Shown: piece after piece, positions 7,292 through 16,975 of the stretch | Position numbering within the stretch: the stretch's first letter is position 1 | How the letters are laid out: every line of letters begins with the position of its first letter | Source of the DNA: Gammaproteobacteria bacterium | GTDB lineage: Bacteria > Pseudomonadota > Gammaproteobacteria > Ga0077554 > Ga007554 | DNA length: 64,000 bases | Direction of reading: 5' to 3' | NCBI GenBank assembly: GCA_021731145.1 | Contig: JAKFXX010000008.1 | Coordinates: forward strand, 1 to 64,000 | Translations under genes and position numbers: made by a program | Notes under the pieces: model-generated | Databases searched by the model: none | Seen by the model: only the letters and a program-made list of their open reading frames with translations | Told to the model about the DNA's origin: nothing

Positions 7292-10026
7292 TGGATCTGG
7301 GCAATTTCTCCATGATCGATCTGTTTCGCGTAGAGGCCGAACAGCAGACGGCGGTGTTGATTGAAGGGTTGTTATTGCTTGAAAAAACGCCTGCCGCACT
7401 GGATCATCTTGAGCCGTTAATGCGTGCGGCGCATTCCATCAAGGGTGCTGCTCGTCTTGTTGGCGTGCCGGCGGTGGTTAGCATTGCACATCTGATGGAA
7501 GATGGTTTCGTGGCCGCCCAGCAGGGCAAGATTGTGTTCACCGCCGATCATGTCGACGTGTTGTTGAAGGGCGTTGATATGATCTCCCGCATTGCCGCGC
7601 TGAATGATTCGGCCGATGCCTGGCTTGGTGAGAATCAGGGTGAATTTGACGCCCTGCTTACTGCGCTGGATGGGATATTGAATTCGCCGCCTGTGACGGC
7701 GAGCGGCAGCCAGATTGCACCTCCTCCAAATATCGCATTTGTTGATCCCCCTGTTTCTGACGAAATTGCCGGTACGGCTGGAGGTGATGGCGGTGGTTTG
7801 AGCGATTTATCGATGTTGTCGTTGTTCCGCATGGAGGTGGAACAGCAGGCGGTGGTATTGACGGAAGGGTTGTTGGCGCTGGAGCAAGATCCTGCGTCAG
7901 TAAAGCGCCTGGAGCCATTAATGCGCGCGGCGCACTCCATTAAAGGTGCTGCGCGTTTGGTAGGCGTGCCGGAGGCGGTGAAGGTAGCGCATCGCATGGA
8001 GGATGTTTTTGTCGCAGCCCAGGAAGGCAAGCTTGTGCTAAATGCCGATCATGTTGACGCACTCTTGAAAGGTGTGGACATGATCTCGCGCATCGCCATG
8101 CTGGACGGTCCGGCAGATACGTGGGTGAGCCAACATCAGGTCGAATACGATGGTCTGCTGGTGTCGTTGGATGCCGTTCTTCAGGGTGAAAAATTTCCTG
8201 TGAAGCCCGCTCAGACGCCGGTTGCTCAGCCCGCCGCATCAGCTCCCGTTGTGAAGGAGGCGGATGCCCCTGCCAAGGGCAAGGTGCTGCGTATCAGTTC
8301 TGAACAGTTGAATCGCTTGATGGGCCTGGCCGGCGAGTCGATGGTGGAGTCGCGCTGGGTGCGTCCTTATACGGAATCCATGTTAAAACTCAAGCGTAGG
8401 CAAGCTGAGCTTATTTCTCTGCTTGATGGTTTGCGGGATTTATTGGAAACCGGACGACGCGATGAGCTGGTGCAAGTGCAGTTGCGTGATGCGCAGCGCA
8501 AGATTGCCGGCAGCCGTGAGTTTCTTGCGGAGCGCCTGGCTGAGTTGGAGGCATTCGATAACCGTTTGAATAATCTTTCCTGGCGTTTGCGCCGTGAGGT
8601 GATCGCCAGCCGCATGCGTCCCTTTGCTGACGGTATTCATGGTTTTTCACGTATGGTCCGTGATGTGGCACGTTCGTTGGGTAAGGATGTGCAATTGGAT
8701 ATCACCGGGCAAGAAACCATGGTGGATAGGGAGATTCTTGAAAAGGTCGAGGCACCTCTTAACCACTTGTTGCGCAATGCCGTTGATCATGGCATTGAAA
8801 TGCCCGATGAACGTATCAAGGCAGGTAAGCCGGCTAAAGGTACTTTGCACTTGTCTGCCTATCACCAGGCGGGTATGTTGTCCATTGTCCTGGATGATAA
8901 TGGGCGGGGTGTGGATCTTGATAGACTCCGTAAAAAGGTGCTTGATCGTGGCTTGGTGAGCCCTGAAATGGCAACCAATCTCAGCGAGGCGGAGTTGCTC
9001 GAATTTTTGTTTCTGCCGGGATTCACAACAAGGGATGCTGTCAGTGAAATTTCCGGGCGCGGTGTAGGACTGGATGTGGTGCATGATACCGTCCAGGAAA
9101 TGCGCGGCACGGTAAGAGTTATTTCGCAGCCGGGCAAGGGTACACGTTTTCATATGCAGTTACCGTTGACTTTGTCTGTGATTCCGGCGTTGCTGGTGGA
9201 AATTGCAGGAGAACCGTATGCCTTTCCCTTGGCCCGTATCGAGCGAATTTTCCGGCCTGAAAAGAGTGAGATAGAGTCTATCGAAGGGCACCAATTCACA
9301 AGTATCGGTGGACAACGTATCGGTCTGGTAGCAGCCGCTCAGATTCTGGGAGAAGGGGGCATTACGGAGTCACCGGATTCTTTCTCCGTGGTGGTTTTGG
9401 CGGACCGTGATGACAAATATGGTCTCGTGGTCGAGCGCTTTCTAGGTGAGCGTGATCTGGTGGTGCACGTGTTGCCGCCGCGCCTGGGCAAAGTGAAAGA
9501 CATCAGCGCCGCCGCCCTGATGGAAGATGGTTCGCCAGTGCTCATTGTCGATGTGGATGACATGCTGCACTCGATTAAAGAGATGGCAAAAGAGGGGCGA
9601 TTGAACCGCATCGGGGATGATGCGGGTGGCGCACACGACCAGGCGCACGGCAAGCGTATTCTTGTGGTGGACGATTCCATCACGGTGCGCGAAGTGGAAC
9701 GCAACCTGCTGGAGTCGATTGGTTATGAAGTTGATGTTGCGGTGGATGGCATGGATGGCTGGAGCGCCGCGCGAGTTGGTGATTATAGCCTGGTGATTAC
9801 CGATGTGGATATGCCGCGTATGGATGGGATCGAGCTGGTACGCATGATCAAGCAGGATGCAAATTTGCGGCACACACCAGTGATGATTGTGTCTTATAAA
9901 GACCGTGAAGAAGATCGCCGCCGCGGCCTGAATGCCGGTGCGGATTATTATTTGACCAAAGGTAGCTTTCACGACGATACCTTGCGACAAGCGGTACATG
10001 ACTTGATTGGGGAGCCTATGCAATGA
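7288..10026 (+). CDS. wspE: WspE-like hybrid CheA kinase with tandem HPt domains
   Basis: A 912-aa CheA-type histidine kinase fused to a receiver. Two HPt domains are present, with phospho-accepting His49 and His216, each in an AHSIKGAARLVGVP motif. A dimerisation/linker region follows, then the ATPase with LNHLLRNAVDHG near 490, DDNGRG near 535 and GRGVGLDVV near 590. A CheW-like regulatory domain lies at about 640-775 and a receiver at 789-909 with Asp839 in TDVDMPRMDG. Ordinary WspE proteins have one HPt and are about 150 residues shorter; the extra length equals the duplicated HPt. The expected targets are the CheB and GGDEF regulators encoded next. Confidence 0.93.
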   Translation: MMDLGNFSMIDLFRVEAEQQTAVLIEGLLLLEKTPAALDHLEPLMRAAHSIKGAARLVGVPAVVSIAHLMEDGFVAAQQGKIVFTADHVDVLLKGVDMISRIAALNDSADAWLGENQGEFDALLTALDGILNSPPVTASGSQIAPPPNIAFVDPPVSDEIAGTAGGDGGGLSDLSMLSLFRMEVEQQAVVLTEGLLALEQDPASVKRLEPLMRAAHSIKGAARLVGVPEAVKVAHRMEDVFVAAQEGKLVLNADHVDALLKGVDMISRIAMLDGPADTWVSQHQVEYDGLLVSLDAVLQGEKFPVKPAQTPVAQPAASAPVVKEADAPAKGKVLRISSEQLNRLMGLAGESMVESRWVRPYTESMLKLKRRQAELISLLDGLRDLLETGRRDELVQVQLRDAQRKIAGSREFLAERLAELEAFDNRLNNLSWRLRREVIASRMRPFADGIHGFSRMVRDVARSLGKDVQLDITGQETMVDREILEKVEAPLNHLLRNAVDHGIEMPDERIKAGKPAKGTLHLSAYHQAGMLSIVLDDNGRGVDLDRLRKKVLDRGLVSPEMATNLSEAELLEFLFLPGFTTRDAVSEISGRGVGLDVVHDTVQEMRGTVRVISQPGKGTRFHMQLPLTLSVIPALLVEIAGEPYAFPLARIERIFRPEKSEIESIEGHQFTSIGGQRIGLVAAAQILGEGGITESPDSFSVVVLADRDDKYGLVVERFLGERDLVVHVLPPRLGKVKDISAAALMEDGSPVLIVDVDDMLHSIKEMAKEGRLNRIGDDAGGAHDQAHGKRILVVDDSITVREVERNLLESIGYEVDVAVDGMDGWSAARVGDYSLVITDVDMPRMDGIELVRMIKQDANLRHTPVMIVSYKDREEDRRRGLNAGADYYLTKGSFHDDTLRQAVHDLIGEPMQ

Positions 10027-11084
10027 GAATTGCGATTGTTAATGATATGCCTCTGGCGGTGGAAAGCTTGCGTCGCGGCGTGCTGGCGACCAGTGCGCAC
10101 CAGATAGCCTGGGTGGCACGCGATGGCGCTGAGGCAGTGCAACGATGTGCCGCAGATACACCGGACCTTGTCCTCATGGATTTGATGATGCCGGTGATGG
10201 ATGGGGTGGAGGCAACCCGGCGCATCATGGCTGCGACGCCATGCCCTATACTGATCGTAACCGGCTCGGTGGATAGCCAGTCAGCCCGCGTTTTTGAAGC
10301 GATGGGTGCGGGAGCCCTGGATGCCGTGAACACGCCGGTGCTCAGTATGCAGGGTGTCGTTTATGGCTGTGATACCTGCGAGACCTTCCAGTCAAAAATT
10401 ATGACGATTGAGAAATTGACTCGTCGTCCTGTAGCGCCGCGCTGTATTCCATTTGAGACGCAGGTGAAGCCCATAATTGGCGGTGATGAGCGTCTGGTGG
10501 TGATTGGATCGAGCACCGGTGGCCCGCAGGCATTGGCCAATATACTGTCTCATTTGCCGGTGGATTACCCCGTGCCTATTATTATTGTCCAGCACGTCGA
10601 TGCCCAATTTGTTGGAGAGTTGACCAAATGGCTGGATCAGAAAACGCCGTTGCATGTGCGCCTGGCGTGTGAGGGCGACCACCCGGAGGTGGGTACGGTT
10701 TTGATAGCGGGCACTAACGATCATCTGGTGATGTATCCCAATCAGTCGCTTGGTTACTCTCCGCTGCCGCGCGATCTGGTATACCGGCCTTCGGCGGATG
10801 TGTTTTTTTCCAGCGTCGCGGAAAACTGGCGAGGGATAACAGTGGGTGTTTTGCTGACCGGCATGGGCAGGGATGGTGCGCAGGGGTTGCTGAAATTGCG
10901 GAATAAAGGTTCTCATACCATTGCCCAGGATCAGGCCAGTTGTGCCGTATACGGTATGCCAAAGGCAGCGGCCGATCTGAATGCGGCTGTGGAAGTGCTG
11001 TCTATTGATCTTGTCGCGTCTGCGCTTATCAAGTGTTTTCCATACGCTGCCGATACAAGGAAAAGAGGTGTATCGTCACCGTGA
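10023..11084 (+). CDS. wspF: WspF-like CheB receptor methylesterase
   Basis: A response regulator with a C-terminal protein-glutamate methylesterase/deamidase domain, 353 aa. The receiver (1-125) keeps the acidic pocket and the phospho-acceptor in LVLMDLMMPVMDG (Asp53). The CheB catalytic domain shows VVIGSSTGGPQALANI (Ser), PIIIVQHVD (His) and TGMGRDGAQGLL (Asp), a complete catalytic triad. It overlaps wspE by four bases and wspR by four. In Wsp systems this protein resets the receptor, and its loss gives constitutive c-di-GMP signalling; the intact triad suggests a functional adaptation loop. Confidence 0.93.
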   Translation: MRIAIVNDMPLAVESLRRGVLATSAHQIAWVARDGAEAVQRCAADTPDLVLMDLMMPVMDGVEATRRIMAATPCPILIVTGSVDSQSARVFEAMGAGALDAVNTPVLSMQGVVYGCDTCETFQSKIMTIEKLTRRPVAPRCIPFETQVKPIIGGDERLVVIGSSTGGPQALANILSHLPVDYPVPIIIVQHVDAQFVGELTKWLDQKTPLHVRLACEGDHPEVGTVLIAGTNDHLVMYPNQSLGYSPLPRDLVYRPSADVFFSSVAENWRGITVGVLLTGMGRDGAQGLLKLRNKGSHTIAQDQASCAVYGMPKAAADLNAAVEVLSIDLVASALIKCFPYAADTRKRGVSSP

Positions 11085-12145
11085 ATGAGACACATTACAG
11101 AGCCGTGGATAACATGTCGACTGAATCAGCAGTGCTTGCCCGGGTATTGTTGATTGATGATCAAGCCATTGTGGGCGAGGCGTTGCGGCGCATGGTGGAA
11201 GGTGAGCAGGATATCGCGTGGCATTATTGTGCGGATCCGACAAAAGCGATGAGCGCAGCCATTGAATTTCAGCCTACCGTCATCCTACAGGATCTGGTAA
11301 TGCCGGAGGTTGATGGGCTGGTGTTGCTGCGGTTTTTTCGCGCCAATCCGGTAACCAAGACAACACCGATCATCGTCTTGTCGAGCAAAGAGGACCCCAA
11401 GACCAAGAGCGAGGCGTTCAAATTGGGGGCAACCGATTATTTGGTCAAATTTCCTGATCAGATTGAAGTGATAGCCCGGATTCGCGCACACACACGCACT
11501 TATCTTGCTCAACAGCAGCGCGACGAGGCTTACCGTGCGTTACGCGACATGCAAGTTGAGCTGGAAAAGAAAAATGCCGAATTGCAGCGTCTCTCCAGCC
11601 TGGATGGCTTAACAGGTATCGGCAACCGGCGCCGTTTCGACGAATATCTTGAGCAGGAATGGCTGCGTTCTGCGCGGGATGGCAACATTTTGTCTTTGAT
11701 ATTGATCGATATCGATCACTTCAAGGCCTACAACGACAATTATGGTCATCAGGGTGGTGATGAGTGTCTGCGCAAAGTGGCGCGGACCCTTGACGCCACG
11801 CTAAAACGTGCGGGTGATGTGGTGGCGCGCTATGGGGGGGAGGAGTTTGCGGTGGTGCTGCCCGATACCGATCTCAACGGTGCGGCGTTGATCGCCGAGA
11901 GGTTGCGCGCCAGTGTGGATGCGTTGGGTCTGACTCATGCGCATTCCAAAACAACCGATCACGTTACCATCAGCTTGGGGGTGGCGGGCATCGTACCCAG
12001 AGATGGGGGAAATCCTGCAGACCTGGTGAAAATGGCGGATGAGGCGCTTTATGAGGCGAAAGAATCGGGCCGCAACAGATTACGCGTCGCCGCCGCCTCG
12101 GATTCTGGACAGGTGGAGCAGTTGCCGGCCAGCCAAGTGGCATAG
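11081..12145 (+). CDS. wspR: WspR-like receiver-GGDEF diguanylate cyclase
   Basis: The output of the chemosensory operon is a 354-aa protein that makes cyclic di-GMP. The receiver has LLIDDQAIVGEAL and the phospho-acceptor Asp71 in LQDLVMPEVDG. A coiled coil (about 155-185) links it to a GGDEF domain with the active-site motif GGEEF preceded by RAGD, which fits the RxxD product-inhibition site five residues upstream. The GTG at 11081 overlaps the wspF stop and follows AAGGAAAAGAGG; an ATG at 11114 is the alternative. Length and arrangement match WspR. An AGCTCT/AGAGCT hairpin sits in the ten-base gap before the convergent corB gene. Confidence 0.93.
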   Translation: MNETHYRAVDNMSTESAVLARVLLIDDQAIVGEALRRMVEGEQDIAWHYCADPTKAMSAAIEFQPTVILQDLVMPEVDGLVLLRFFRANPVTKTTPIIVLSSKEDPKTKSEAFKLGATDYLVKFPDQIEVIARIRAHTRTYLAQQQRDEAYRALRDMQVELEKKNAELQRLSSLDGLTGIGNRRRFDEYLEQEWLRSARDGNILSLILIDIDHFKAYNDNYGHQGGDECLRKVARTLDATLKRAGDVVARYGGEEFAVVLPDTDLNGAALIAERLRASVDALGLTHAHSKTTDHVTISLGVAGIVPRDGGNPADLVKMADEALYEAKESGRNRLRVAAASDSGQVEQLPASQVA

Positions 12146-12154
12146 CTCTTAGAT

Positions 12155-13444
12155 TTAGAGCTCTTCGGCAACGCTGGACTTTTTCAACTCCGGATTGATT
12201 TTGACCGTTTTTACGGCATTACCTGTGGTTTGAATGATCTCGACAGGATAACCCGCCAACATCAGGCTGGTGCCGGGTTCCGGGATGGTTTCCAGGTATT
12301 CCAGAATCAGGCCGTTGAGGGTTTTCGGGCCGTCCGTGGGGAGGTCCCAGTGCATGATTCTGTTCAATACCCGGATATTGGCGCTGCCGTCCACCAGGTA
12401 GGTGCCATCTTTTAATGGGTGTACTTCCTTGCCGATGGCTGAAATATCGGTAGTGAATTCGCCGACGATTTCTTCCAGTATATCTTCCAGCGTTACCAAC
12501 CCCTGAATGTCGCCATATTCGTCCACCACCAATGCGACGCGGCGCTTTTGTTGCTGAAAATTCAGGAGCTGTTTGTTTAGCTGCGTGCCTTCGGGGATAA
12601 AGTAGGGGTCTTTTACCACTTGCAGCAGCGCCTGTTCGTCGAATTCTCTCCCGGCAAGCAGGGGTAGTGCATTGCGCACATGCAAAAAGCCGATGATCTG
12701 ATCGATATTGTCCCGGTATACAGGCAGGCGTGTGTGCTGGCTGGTGGTTAATTGCCGGACGATGTCATCCCATTCTCCATTGAGATCCATGCCCACTATG
12801 TCGTTGCGCGGGACCATGATGTCTTCCACCGTGGCCTTTTCCAAATCCATGATGCTGAGCAGCATCTTCTGGTGGCTACGCGGCATCATGGCGCCTGCTT
12901 CGTTAATCACGGTGCGTATTTCTTCGCTTCCCAGCGTCCGGGTTGCGGTGTCCTTGGGCGAGACGCCAAACAGTTTCAACAGGCTGTTGGCCATGCCATT
13001 GACCATCCAGACCAAGGGGTAGATTAACTTCAACAAGGGTCCCAGTACGAAAGCGCTGGGGAAGGCGATGTGTTCGGGATGCAGCGCGGCCAGCGTCTTG
13101 GGCGCAAGGTCGGTAAAAATCAGCACAATCAGCGCAATTGCAACCGTCGCTATAACAATGGTGCTCTCCTGTTCGCCAAGCAGCCGTATGGCGGTGACTG
13201 TGGTCAGGGTGGAAAGGAGTGCGTTGATAAAATTACTGCCGAGCAGAATCACGCCGATCAGCCGGTCTGGCCGCTTCAGCAGGAATTGCGCACGCCTTGC
13301 GCCTTGATTGCCGGTTTTGGCTAAGTGCCGCAGGCGGTAGCGGTCCAGCGTCATCAGGGAGATTTCGGCGGCGGAGAAAAACGCCGATAAAACAACCAAA
13401 AATACCAGCGCGCCGAATAAGACGCTTAACGGGATATCGTCCAT
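12155..13444 (-). CDS. CNNM/CBS-domain transporter family protein (CorB/YfjD-like)
   Basis: A 429-aa membrane protein of the HlyC/CorC (CNNM) family. An N-terminal DUF21 membrane domain (about 1-190, starting SVLFGALVFLVVLSAFFSAA with the family's SAAEIS motif) is followed by paired CBS domains (about 205-335, with VEDIMVPRNDI and ALVVDEYGDIQGLVTLEDI) and a C-terminal CorC_HlyC domain. The family is linked to magnesium or cobalt efflux and resistance. The ATG at 13444 overlaps the ypjD-like stop as ATGA, so the two genes are coupled, as in many gammaproteobacteria. The longer upstream ORF extension lies inside the neighbouring gene and is rejected. Confidence 0.92.
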   Translation of the reverse strand: MDDIPLSVLFGALVFLVVLSAFFSAAEISLMTLDRYRLRHLAKTGNQGARRAQFLLKRPDRLIGVILLGSNFINALLSTLTTVTAIRLLGEQESTIVIATVAIALIVLIFTDLAPKTLAALHPEHIAFPSAFVLGPLLKLIYPLVWMVNGMANSLLKLFGVSPKDTATRTLGSEEIRTVINEAGAMMPRSHQKMLLSIMDLEKATVEDIMVPRNDIVGMDLNGEWDDIVRQLTTSQHTRLPVYRDNIDQIIGFLHVRNALPLLAGREFDEQALLQVVKDPYFIPEGTQLNKQLLNFQQQKRRVALVVDEYGDIQGLVTLEDILEEIVGEFTTDISAIGKEVHPLKDGTYLVDGSANIRVLNRIMHWDLPTDGPKTLNGLILEYLETIPEPGTSLMLAGYPVEIIQTTGNAVKTVKINPELKKSSVAEEL

Positions 13445-14250
13445 CAGCGGTGCAGCACGAGTTCCAGCACCAACTTGCTGCCGAAGTAGGCCAGCATCAA
13501 TGCTAGCGCGCCGCTGATCGTCCAACGTATTGCGGTGCGTCCACGCCAGCCGAAACGCCAGCGCCCCCACAGCAGCACGGCAAACACCAGCCACGCGATG
13601 ATGGAGAGCACAGTCTTATGCACCAGATGTTGAGCGAACAGGTTTTCCAGAAATAATCCGCCCGTGATCAAGGACAGGCTTTGCAACACAAACCCTGCGC
13701 CAATCATCTGGAACAGCAGTGTCTCCATGGTTTGCAGCGGCGGCAGCGCACGTATGAACCCACCAGGCTGCCGGGCGCGCAGGTATTTATCCTGAATGGA
13801 CAGAAGGACGGCCTGCATTGCGGCAATGCTGAGCAGGCTGTACGCGAGCACCGAAATCAGGATGTGTGCCTGAATGCCTGGGGTGGTTTTTTCCAGGAAC
13901 AAATATTGGGATGGGAAAGTGATTTCCAGCGCGATGGCCAAACCGGCCAGCGGGAAGATGGTGATCCCCAGGTTTTCGACTGGTTTTGTAAGAGAGGCCA
14001 GAAGTACCAGCAGCGCAATTAGCCAGGAGAGCAGTGAAAACGCATTGAAGAAGCCGAGGTTTAGTCCAAGTTCGGTAAACAGGCCTTGATACAAGGTGGT
14101 GGCGTGCAGCGCAACGGCGGCCATCCCCATGGCGATCAATCCCCCTCTGGAGACCGGTGCATTCCCCCTCTTGTAGAGTGAGAATGCGAGCAGGAAGCCC
14201 GTTAAGCAATACAAAATAATGGCGGCAAAGCTGATTACAATAGTGCTCAT
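13444..14250 (-). CDS. CcsA-superfamily membrane protein (YpjD-like)
   Basis: A 268-aa integral membrane protein with eight or so hydrophobic segments and the cytochrome-c-assembly (CcsA/CcmC) domain pattern, including ALHATTLYQGLFTELGLNLGF, IQAHILISVLAYSLLSIAA and LVHKTVLSIIAWLVFAVLLWG. The histidines spaced through these segments are those expected of haem-interacting proteins. The E. coli homologue YpjD neighbours yfjD, as here. It is distinct from the ResC-like protein at 43875, which has the WGRYWAWD motif. The ATG at 14250 follows ACGGAAAC; a TTG fifteen bases upstream is possible. Confidence 0.88.
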   Translation of the reverse strand: MSTIVISFAAIILYCLTGFLLAFSLYKRGNAPVSRGGLIAMGMAAVALHATTLYQGLFTELGLNLGFFNAFSLLSWLIALLVLLASLTKPVENLGITIFPLAGLAIALEITFPSQYLFLEKTTPGIQAHILISVLAYSLLSIAAMQAVLLSIQDKYLRARQPGGFIRALPPLQTMETLLFQMIGAGFVLQSLSLITGGLFLENLFAQHLVHKTVLSIIAWLVFAVLLWGRWRFGWRGRTAIRWTISGALALMLAYFGSKLVLELVLHR

Positions 14251-14464
14251 GTTTCCGTGGCTCAATCTACAATTTGAGATAATCTCATATCTGCCGCTGT
14301 CATTGAAGGGGCAGGCTCATGTTTCCGGATAAATCGGCCGATGTAATGGATAACTGGGCTTTAGAGACCTATGGAGGCCAGTGTCATAGGGATATCTCTT
14401 GGGTTCAAGCCTCATGTATAGTCAGGAGCGGTGGGGGGATTATGGGAAAACAGGACGGTGACAC

Positions 14465-15229
14465 ATGAACGTGCGCGTGTTGGGGGCGAGTGGAGGGGTT
14501 GGAGCTGGGCTTAGAACCACGTCCTTGTTGATCGATGAGGATATCCTTATCGACGCGGGCAGCGGCGTGGGGGATTTAAGCTTTGATGAGATGGCGGCCA
14601 TTCGCCACATATTCCTCACACATTCCCATCTTGATCACATCGCCTTTCTGCCGCTGCTGCTGGACAGTATCTTCGACTGCATACACAATCCTATCGTAGT
14701 TCATGGTCAGGGCGCTACCCTGCGGGCGTTGCAAGAGCATATCTTCAACTGGGTGATTTGGCCCGATTTTGCCAGGTTGCCCAGCCCCGAAAAGCCGGTG
14801 CTGCGTTATGAGGTCATGGTCCCTGGCGAAGTTTGTGCGATAGCGGGGCGAACACTGGAAATGATCCCCGTCAATCACACGGTTCCGGGTGTCGGCTATC
14901 GTGTTGAATGTCCCACCGGCGTCTTCGCCGTCACTGGAGATACCACCAGCAACGATAGCCTATGGGGCGCGCTGAATGCCCATCAACGCCTGGATGTGCT
15001 CATTGTTGAAGCGGCCTTTGCCAACCACAATCTCGAGCTTAGCCGCCTGGCCCATCATTATTGTCCGGTATTGCTGGCTGAAGACATAGTAAAGCTGCGC
15101 CATGCCCCCCTGGTGTATATCACTCACAACAAACCCGGTGACGAAGAGATCATCTTCGCGGAATGCCAGGCCGCCATGGCCGGGCGTAATCTGCGGCGGT
15201 TGCAGGGCGGGGAGATTATTCGTTTATAG
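14465..15229 (+). CDS. metallo-beta-lactamase-fold hydrolase (class II cAMP phosphodiesterase-like)
   Basis: A 254-aa cytoplasmic protein with the metallo-hydrolase core: THSHLDHIAFLP (HxHxDH), NHTVPGVGYRV, VTGDTTSND and a final ITHNKPGDE histidine. The spacing and the GAGLRTTSLLID start resemble RNase Z and class II 3',5'-cyclic-nucleotide phosphodiesterases. The substrate cannot be fixed from sequence. The ATG follows an AGGACGGTGAC site. The next gene, ubiD, begins 50 bases downstream on the same strand and could share its transcript. Confidence 0.85.
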   Translation: MNVRVLGASGGVGAGLRTTSLLIDEDILIDAGSGVGDLSFDEMAAIRHIFLTHSHLDHIAFLPLLLDSIFDCIHNPIVVHGQGATLRALQEHIFNWVIWPDFARLPSPEKPVLRYEVMVPGEVCAIAGRTLEMIPVNHTVPGVGYRVECPTGVFAVTGDTTSNDSLWGALNAHQRLDVLIVEAAFANHNLELSRLAHHYCPVLLAEDIVKLRHAPLVYITHNKPGDEEIIFAECQAAMAGRNLRRLQGGEIIRL

Positions 15230-15278
15230 CGCATTATCGGGCTAGGCGAAACTCCCGGAACATTGCTATGATCCAGGC

Positions 15279-16760
15279 ATGAAATACCATGACCTGCGTG
15301 ACTTCATCGCCAAACTGGAGAAAGAGGGGGAGCTCAAGCGCATTGCCCTCGAAGTTGATCCCATTCTTGAAATGACCGAGATCTGCGACCGCACCCTGCG
15401 GGCCGGCGGGCCGGCGTTGTTGTTTGAAAATCCCAAGGGTTACACCATCCCGGTGCTGGGCAATCTGTTCGGCACACCACGCCGTGTCGCATTAGGCATG
15501 GGGGAAGATTCCGTCGAGGCGCTGCGCGAGGTGGGCAAACTGCTGGCCTTTTTGAAGGAGCCCGAACCGCCCAAAGGGATGCGCGATGCCTGGGATAAAT
15601 TGCCGATCTTCAAGCAGGTGTTGAACATGGCGCCCAAGGTGGTGAGCCGCGCCGCTTGCCAGGAAAATGTCATCGAGGCGGCGGACGTCGATCTGTCCAC
15701 GCTTCCCATTCAGACCTGCTGGCCGGGCGATGCAGGGCCGCTCATCACCTGGGCGCTGGTGGTGACCAAGGGGCCGCACAAGGAACGGCAGAATCTGGGG
15801 ATCTATCGCCAGCAGGTGATAGCGCGCAACAAGGTCATCATGCGCTGGCTATCGCACCGCGGCGGGGCTTTGGATTTTCGCGAGTGGCAGCTTGCCCATC
15901 CCGGCAAGCGCTTTCCGGTGGCGGTAGCGCTGGGCGCAGACCCGGCGACGATACTCGGCGCGGTAACGCCGGTGCCGGACACGCTGTCCGAATATGCCTT
16001 TGCCGGGCTGCTGCGCGGGGCCAAGACCGAGGTAGTGAAGTGCCAGACCAACGATTTGCAGGTGCCCGCCAGCGCCGAGTTCGTGCTGGAGGGATACATC
16101 GAGCCGGGTGAAGAGGCCCCCGAAGGACCGTTTGGCGATCACACAGGCTACTACAATGAAGTGGACACCTTTCCGGTGTTCACCATCGAGCGCATCACCC
16201 ACCGCGACAACCCCATCTATCACAGCACCTATACAGGCAGGCCGCCGGACGAACCTGCGGTGCTGGGCGTGGCGCTCAATGAAGTGTTCGTGCCGATTCT
16301 GCAAAAGCAGTTCCCGGAGATTGTGGATTTCTATCTGCCGCCGGAGGGTTGCTCCTACCGCCTGGCGGTGGTGAGCATGAGGAAACAATATCCAGGCCAC
16401 GCCAAGCGTGTGATGCTGGGCGTGTGGTCGTTCCTGCGCCAATTCATGTACACCAAGTTTGTCATTGTCACGGATGAGGACGTGAACGTGCGCGACTGGA
16501 AGGACGTGATCTGGGCGATGACCACGCGCATGGACCCTGGGCGCGACACCACCATCATCGAAAATACGCCTATTGATTATCTGGATTTTGCATCACCGGT
16601 GTCGGGCCTGGGTTCCAAGATCGGTTTCGATGCCACCAATAAATGGAAGGGCGAAACCAGCCGCGAGTGGGGTCAACCGATCAGTATGAGCGAGGACGTG
16701 AAAAGGCGCGTGGACGCAATGTGGCAAGATTTGGGGATTTCCGGCGGTAATAATCAATAA
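15279..16760 (+). CDS. ubiD: UbiD 4-hydroxy-3-polyprenylbenzoate decarboxylase
   Basis: This 493-aa enzyme is the prenylated-FMN-dependent decarboxylase of ubiquinone synthesis and is close to the E. coli UbiD length. Family segments are clear: [19 protein letters not shown] at the start, [20 protein letters not shown] in the cofactor/metal region, [23 protein letters not shown] and a C-terminal [17 protein letters not shown] UbiX flavin prenyltransferase is needed for cofactor supply and is not visible in this window. Confidence 0.96.
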   Translation: MKYHDLRDFIAKLEKEGELKRIALEVDPILEMTEICDRTLRAGGPALLFENPKGYTIPVLGNLFGTPRRVALGMGEDSVEALREVGKLLAFLKEPEPPKGMRDAWDKLPIFKQVLNMAPKVVSRAACQENVIEAADVDLSTLPIQTCWPGDAGPLITWALVVTKGPHKERQNLGIYRQQVIARNKVIMRWLSHRGGALDFREWQLAHPGKRFPVAVALGADPATILGAVTPVPDTLSEYAFAGLLRGAKTEVVKCQTNDLQVPASAEFVLEGYIEPGEEAPEGPFGDHTGYYNEVDTFPVFTIERITHRDNPIYHSTYTGRPPDEPAVLGVALNEVFVPILQKQFPEIVDFYLPPEGCSYRLAVVSMRKQYPGHAKRVMLGVWSFLRQFMYTKFVIVTDEDVNVRDWKDVIWAMTTRMDPGRDTTIIENTPIDYLDFASPVSGLGSKIGFDATNKWKGETSREWGQPISMSEDVKRRVDAMWQDLGISGGNNQ

Positions 16761-16975
16761 TTGGGTATTGCTATCCGTTCGTTCCTATGTAATATAGGGT
16801 GGTCAGCGTTTGGGCCATGTTGTTCGTTTTTGGGCTTTTTCAAAGCACATTTAAACGACGGGGATGGGGGAAGATAGTGTCCATGCCGGACGAAATCATC
16901 TCAAGGCGCAGATGAGTTGATGGTTTCAAAAAAACAAATCTTGTTCAATATTATAATAGGTGGAGGATATAAGGG

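Noticed and set aside
12143-12161. Short AGCTCT/AGAGCT hairpin between wspR and the corB-like gene
   Set aside because: The stem is six bases without a T-run; it may slow convergent transcription but does not qualify as a terminator.
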